A stretch of 64,000 nt of DNA, taken from contig NZ_BAAAWN010000001.1 in the NCBI RefSeq assembly GCF_039535095.1, positions 2,728,001-2,792,000 on the forward strand. Direction: 5' to 3'. Each line of letters opens with the position of its first letter. Position 1 is the first letter of the stretch. The notes under the pieces were generated by a model that saw only the letters and a program-made list of their open reading frames with translations, was not told the DNA's origin and did no database searches. Both the position numbers and the translations under genes were made by a program. This DNA comes from Arthrobacter ramosus. GTDB lineage: Bacteria > Actinomycetota > Actinomycetes > Actinomycetales > Micrococcaceae. Positions 61,970-64,000 of this stretch are shown one piece after another.

Positions 61970-62686
61970 TGTGATCACGTTCCGGTTCCGCCGCGCCGCA
62001 CTGACCGTTCCACTTGCTGCTGTCGCCATGACGCTCCTGCCTGTTCCTGCGCAAGCCGACACTTGCATGCTCGATAACAAAGGCAACCAGGTCTGCGGTG
62101 CCAGTGGATTCCGGCCGCAGGCCAGCCCGGCTCCTACACAAGCATTGGCATCAACAACGGCACCCCCGGCGCGATTGGCCCGGACGGACGCCCGACGACG
62201 GCCGCAACTCCGCCGGCCTGGTCGGCACCCGGTTACCAGCCGCCTCCGGCCCCTGCTCCGGCACCGAACGACCCGGCTGTGGCTCACCGGCACCCTGCCG
62301 CCTGGAGTGACCGCACCTGGAACCTCCGGGGTCACCGCAAGCGCCCCTCCGACTCAGACGGGCACGAAAGAGCTACCTCCGGCTATTCCTTCCGGCGCCT
62401 CTAACGCATCAGGATCCCGTGCGTCGACCGCCGCCGCCGCGGCCACGCCGTCGTCGACGGCAGCAGCGTCGGCACGGGCTACCCCGCGACCTTCGATGAC
62501 CGAGATGGCGGTCCACACTCCACCCCCGATGACGACGTCAAGAACTGGCGCGGCCCAGCCCTCATGTCCTTCGCCGTCAAGATCCCACATAGCGACTCCG
62601 ATCCGTTGTCAAGCTTTCCTGACACGACCTTGTCGTGCAGCCAGATCGGCTGTCAAGGAATCCTGACGACACTGCTTGGGGCGAGG
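61970..62686 (+). pseudogene. Frameshifted gene for a secreted protein
   Basis: GTG 61970 begins a clear signal peptide (FRFRRAALTVPLAAVAMTLL, cleavage after AQA) and the mature start DTCMLDNKGNQVCGASGF. The coding sense then shifts: IGINNGTPGAIGPDGRPTTA with a Pro/Ala-rich linker, and later GTGYPATFDDRDGGPHSTPD, then ALMSFAVKIPHSDSDPLSSF, in other frames. At least two frameshifts. Family not recognised. Upstream 61882-61969 is the gap after the nucleotidyltransferase gene. Confidence 0.5.
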
Positions 62687-62907
62687 TGAACGAAATCCAA
62701 CTCTCGTTCGTCTCGTGGACCGGGCCCAATGCAGGCGACCATCCCTCGCTGACCCCGTCACACAGCAATTGAAGCGTTAGTCCTGCCTGTGGACAGCACG
62801 CGATGGCGCGCCTGCTGGAATGCCGCCGGGAACATCAGACGAACGCACGGCACGACGCCGGAAATCACCGTCCTCAGCGTTGACGCCCGAGAACCTACCG
62901 GCCCTCG

Positions 62908-63075
62908 ATGCGACGACCACTTGCCAAGATCCGCCGAGACGCCCGTGTGGAGGGCATGTCGATCGGCGGGTTGGCAAAGCGGTATCAGGTCGGCAGGGAC
63001 ACCGTCCGGCAGGCCTTGGCGGATCCAGTCCCGCCGGCGCGAAAGAAACCCGTGAGAGCACCTCATCGCCGATCG
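62908..63075 (+). pseudogene. N-terminal fragment of an IS21-type transposase (IstA)
   Basis: The frame encodes KIRRDARVEGMSIGGLAKRY, QVGRDTVRQALADPVPPARKK, then PVRAPHR. This is the helix-turn-helix start of IstA (IR-x-x-x-x-EGMS-x-x-x-x-A-x-x-x-x-x-x-R-x-T-V-R-x-A-L). Similarity ends near 63075, where the deaminase gene (opposite strand) begins its 3' end. The stretch 62690-62907 holds nothing else recognisable. Confidence 0.65.
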
Positions 63076-63101
63076 GCCGACCCTGGCTACCAGGGCCAGG
63101 A

Positions 63102-64000
63102 TTATCGGCCCACGCGTCGGCGCAGGGCCGTGACGAGTTCGTGTTCGTCCGTGTTGACCAGCTGAAAGTCGCGGACGACCACTCTGCCCGCGACCACCAC
63201 ATGGCGTGGCCGGCGCCCGGGCGATGCCCACAAGATCCCTGCAACGGGATCCGCGACGCCGGCGTCGGCGATGCCTGCGACATCCCACGCGCATAAGTCC
63301 CCTGCGGCCCCGGACCGCAAATGGCCGAGTTCGGGGCGGCCAAGGCCTTGTGCCGAGCCTTCCGTGGCGATGCTGAGTGCCTCGCGGGCGGAAACGGCCC
63401 GGCCCACAAGGGGCGCAATCTGCATGGCCAGCCGTGCGTCTGCAAGGAGGTGGCCGGCGTCGTTCGAGCCGCCACCGCTCGTGCCGAGGCCCACTTTCAC
63501 GCCGGCGTCGAGCAGTGCGGCGACCGGTGAGATTCCCCAGCCCATGGGGAGGTCGCAGCCAGGGGCATGGGTCGCGGTTGCGCCAGATGTGGCAATCCGG
63601 GAGATCTCCCAGGGCGTGACGCCGCACAGGTGAGCCAGGGTTACATCGTCCTCAAGCCAGCCCCAGTCCTCCAGAAGCTCCAGAGGGCGGCGGCCGTAGT
63701 GCTCCTGGGCAATTCCGACGTCCACCTGCTCGTTCGATTGGGTCCTGCGACGCAGCCCGTGCCGGCGGGCCACCTCGCCGAGCAGCTTGTACGTTTCAGG
63801 GCCGTCGCTGTGGACTCCGGCGGGCCCGACGGCGAGCTGGAGCATGCCATCGCCGCTCACCCCGCTGGTGGTGCCGGGCAGCAAGGCCGAAACGATATCC
63901 TCCGCGGAGGCAGCAGCGGCCTGGGGATCGTCGCCTGCGGTTCCCCGTACGAAGGCAAGACGCGCGCCAACTCGGCGGACGGCCTCGGCGCTTGCCCGGG
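63102..64000 (-). CDS. 8-oxoguanine deaminase-like amidohydrolase (5' end beyond window)
   Basis: The C-terminal 300 residues of a metal-dependent amidohydrolase; the frame is open to position 64000 and the start lies outside the window. Typical segments: GGGSNDAGHLLADARLAMQI (the ASP-containing metal-site strand), LAHLCGVTPWEISRIATSGA with the metal His, THAPGCDLPMGWGISPV, and EALSIATEGSAQGLGRPELG. This pattern fits 8-oxoguanine deaminases and related hydroxy-s-triazine hydrolases. It deaminates a purine- or triazine-like ring in the cytosol. The C-terminus appears complete, ending VTALRRRVGR. Confidence 0.8.
   Translation of the reverse strand, partial: RASAEAVRRVGARLAFVRGTAGDDPQAAAASAEDIVSALLPGTTSGVSGDGMLQLAVGPAGVHSDGPETYKLLGEVARRHGLRRRTQSNEQVDVGIAQEHYGRRPLELLEDWGWLEDDVTLAHLCGVTPWEISRIATSGATATHAPGCDLPMGWGISPVAALLDAGVKVGLGTSGGGSNDAGHLLADARLAMQIAPLVGRAVSAREALSIATEGSAQGLGRPELGHLRSGAAGDLCAWDVAGIADAGVADPVAGILWASPGRRPRHVVVAGRVVVRDFQLVNTDEHELVTALRRRVGR

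Overview
The window is GC-rich DNA with dense genes, GTG/TTG starts, frequent 4-bp ATGA/GTGA overlaps and many LacI-controlled sugar ABC operons. Protein style points to a soil actinobacterium of the Arthrobacter / Paenarthrobacter / Pseudarthrobacter group; this is inference from gene content, no rRNA or housekeeping marker is present. The interval reads as an accessory, catabolic and mosaic region: intact operons alternate with decayed genes and with scraps of IS21, Tn3 and IS3/IS481-like elements.

Region 1 (1-19 kb) is amide and amine metabolism. It holds two short-chain dehydrogenases, a nitrilase-superfamily amidase, an APC permease and a divergent AraC regulator. After a decayed stretch with a Doc-type toxin-antitoxin pair and an orphan leuD, an N,N-dimethylformamidase-like pair (small plus large subunit) follows, with a second APC permease, a truncated second large subunit and a divergent LuxR regulator. 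A 28-bp palindrome occurs upstream of both dimethylformamidase loci. A third scrap of this enzyme lies at the extreme left edge.

Region 2 (20-39 kb) is fructan use at two levels. A secreted GH32 fructosidase with an unusual nested accessory module, a monosaccharide ABC transporter (FrcBCA type), a PfkB kinase and a LacI regulator appear tied together by a repeated GACAACG(A/T)TGTC operator. Next to it a second LacI gene heads an operon in which an oligopeptide-type (family 5) ABC transporter is translationally coupled to a cytosolic GH32, suggesting import of short fructosides before hydrolysis. A third GH32 gene is broken.

Region 3 (39-47.5 kb) is a mobile-looking stretch: repeated 19-bp palindromes, tandem repeats, a tRNA-tail-like sequence, a DUF3800 gene and a DUF4236/HIRAN gene, then a small redox cluster (two aldo/keto reductases, cupin, carboxymuconolactone decarboxylase-like protein) under an MmyB-type regulator.

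Region 4 (47.8-57.1 kb) is a complete arabinan/arabino-oligosaccharide locus: LacI, sugar-binding lipoprotein, two permeases, a GH1-like glycosidase, GH51 arabinofuranosidase and a large secreted GH93-like propeller enzyme with carbohydrate-binding modules.

Region 5 (57-64 kb) is again accessory: gene remnants, a DUF6308 gene, an AT-rich repeat region with GGTCGG motifs that looks like a replication or attachment region, an HTH / nucleotidyltransferase pair resembling an AbiE-type toxin-antitoxin system, a frameshifted secreted-protein gene, an IS21 scrap, and the 3' part of an 8-oxoguanine deaminase gene that runs off the right end.
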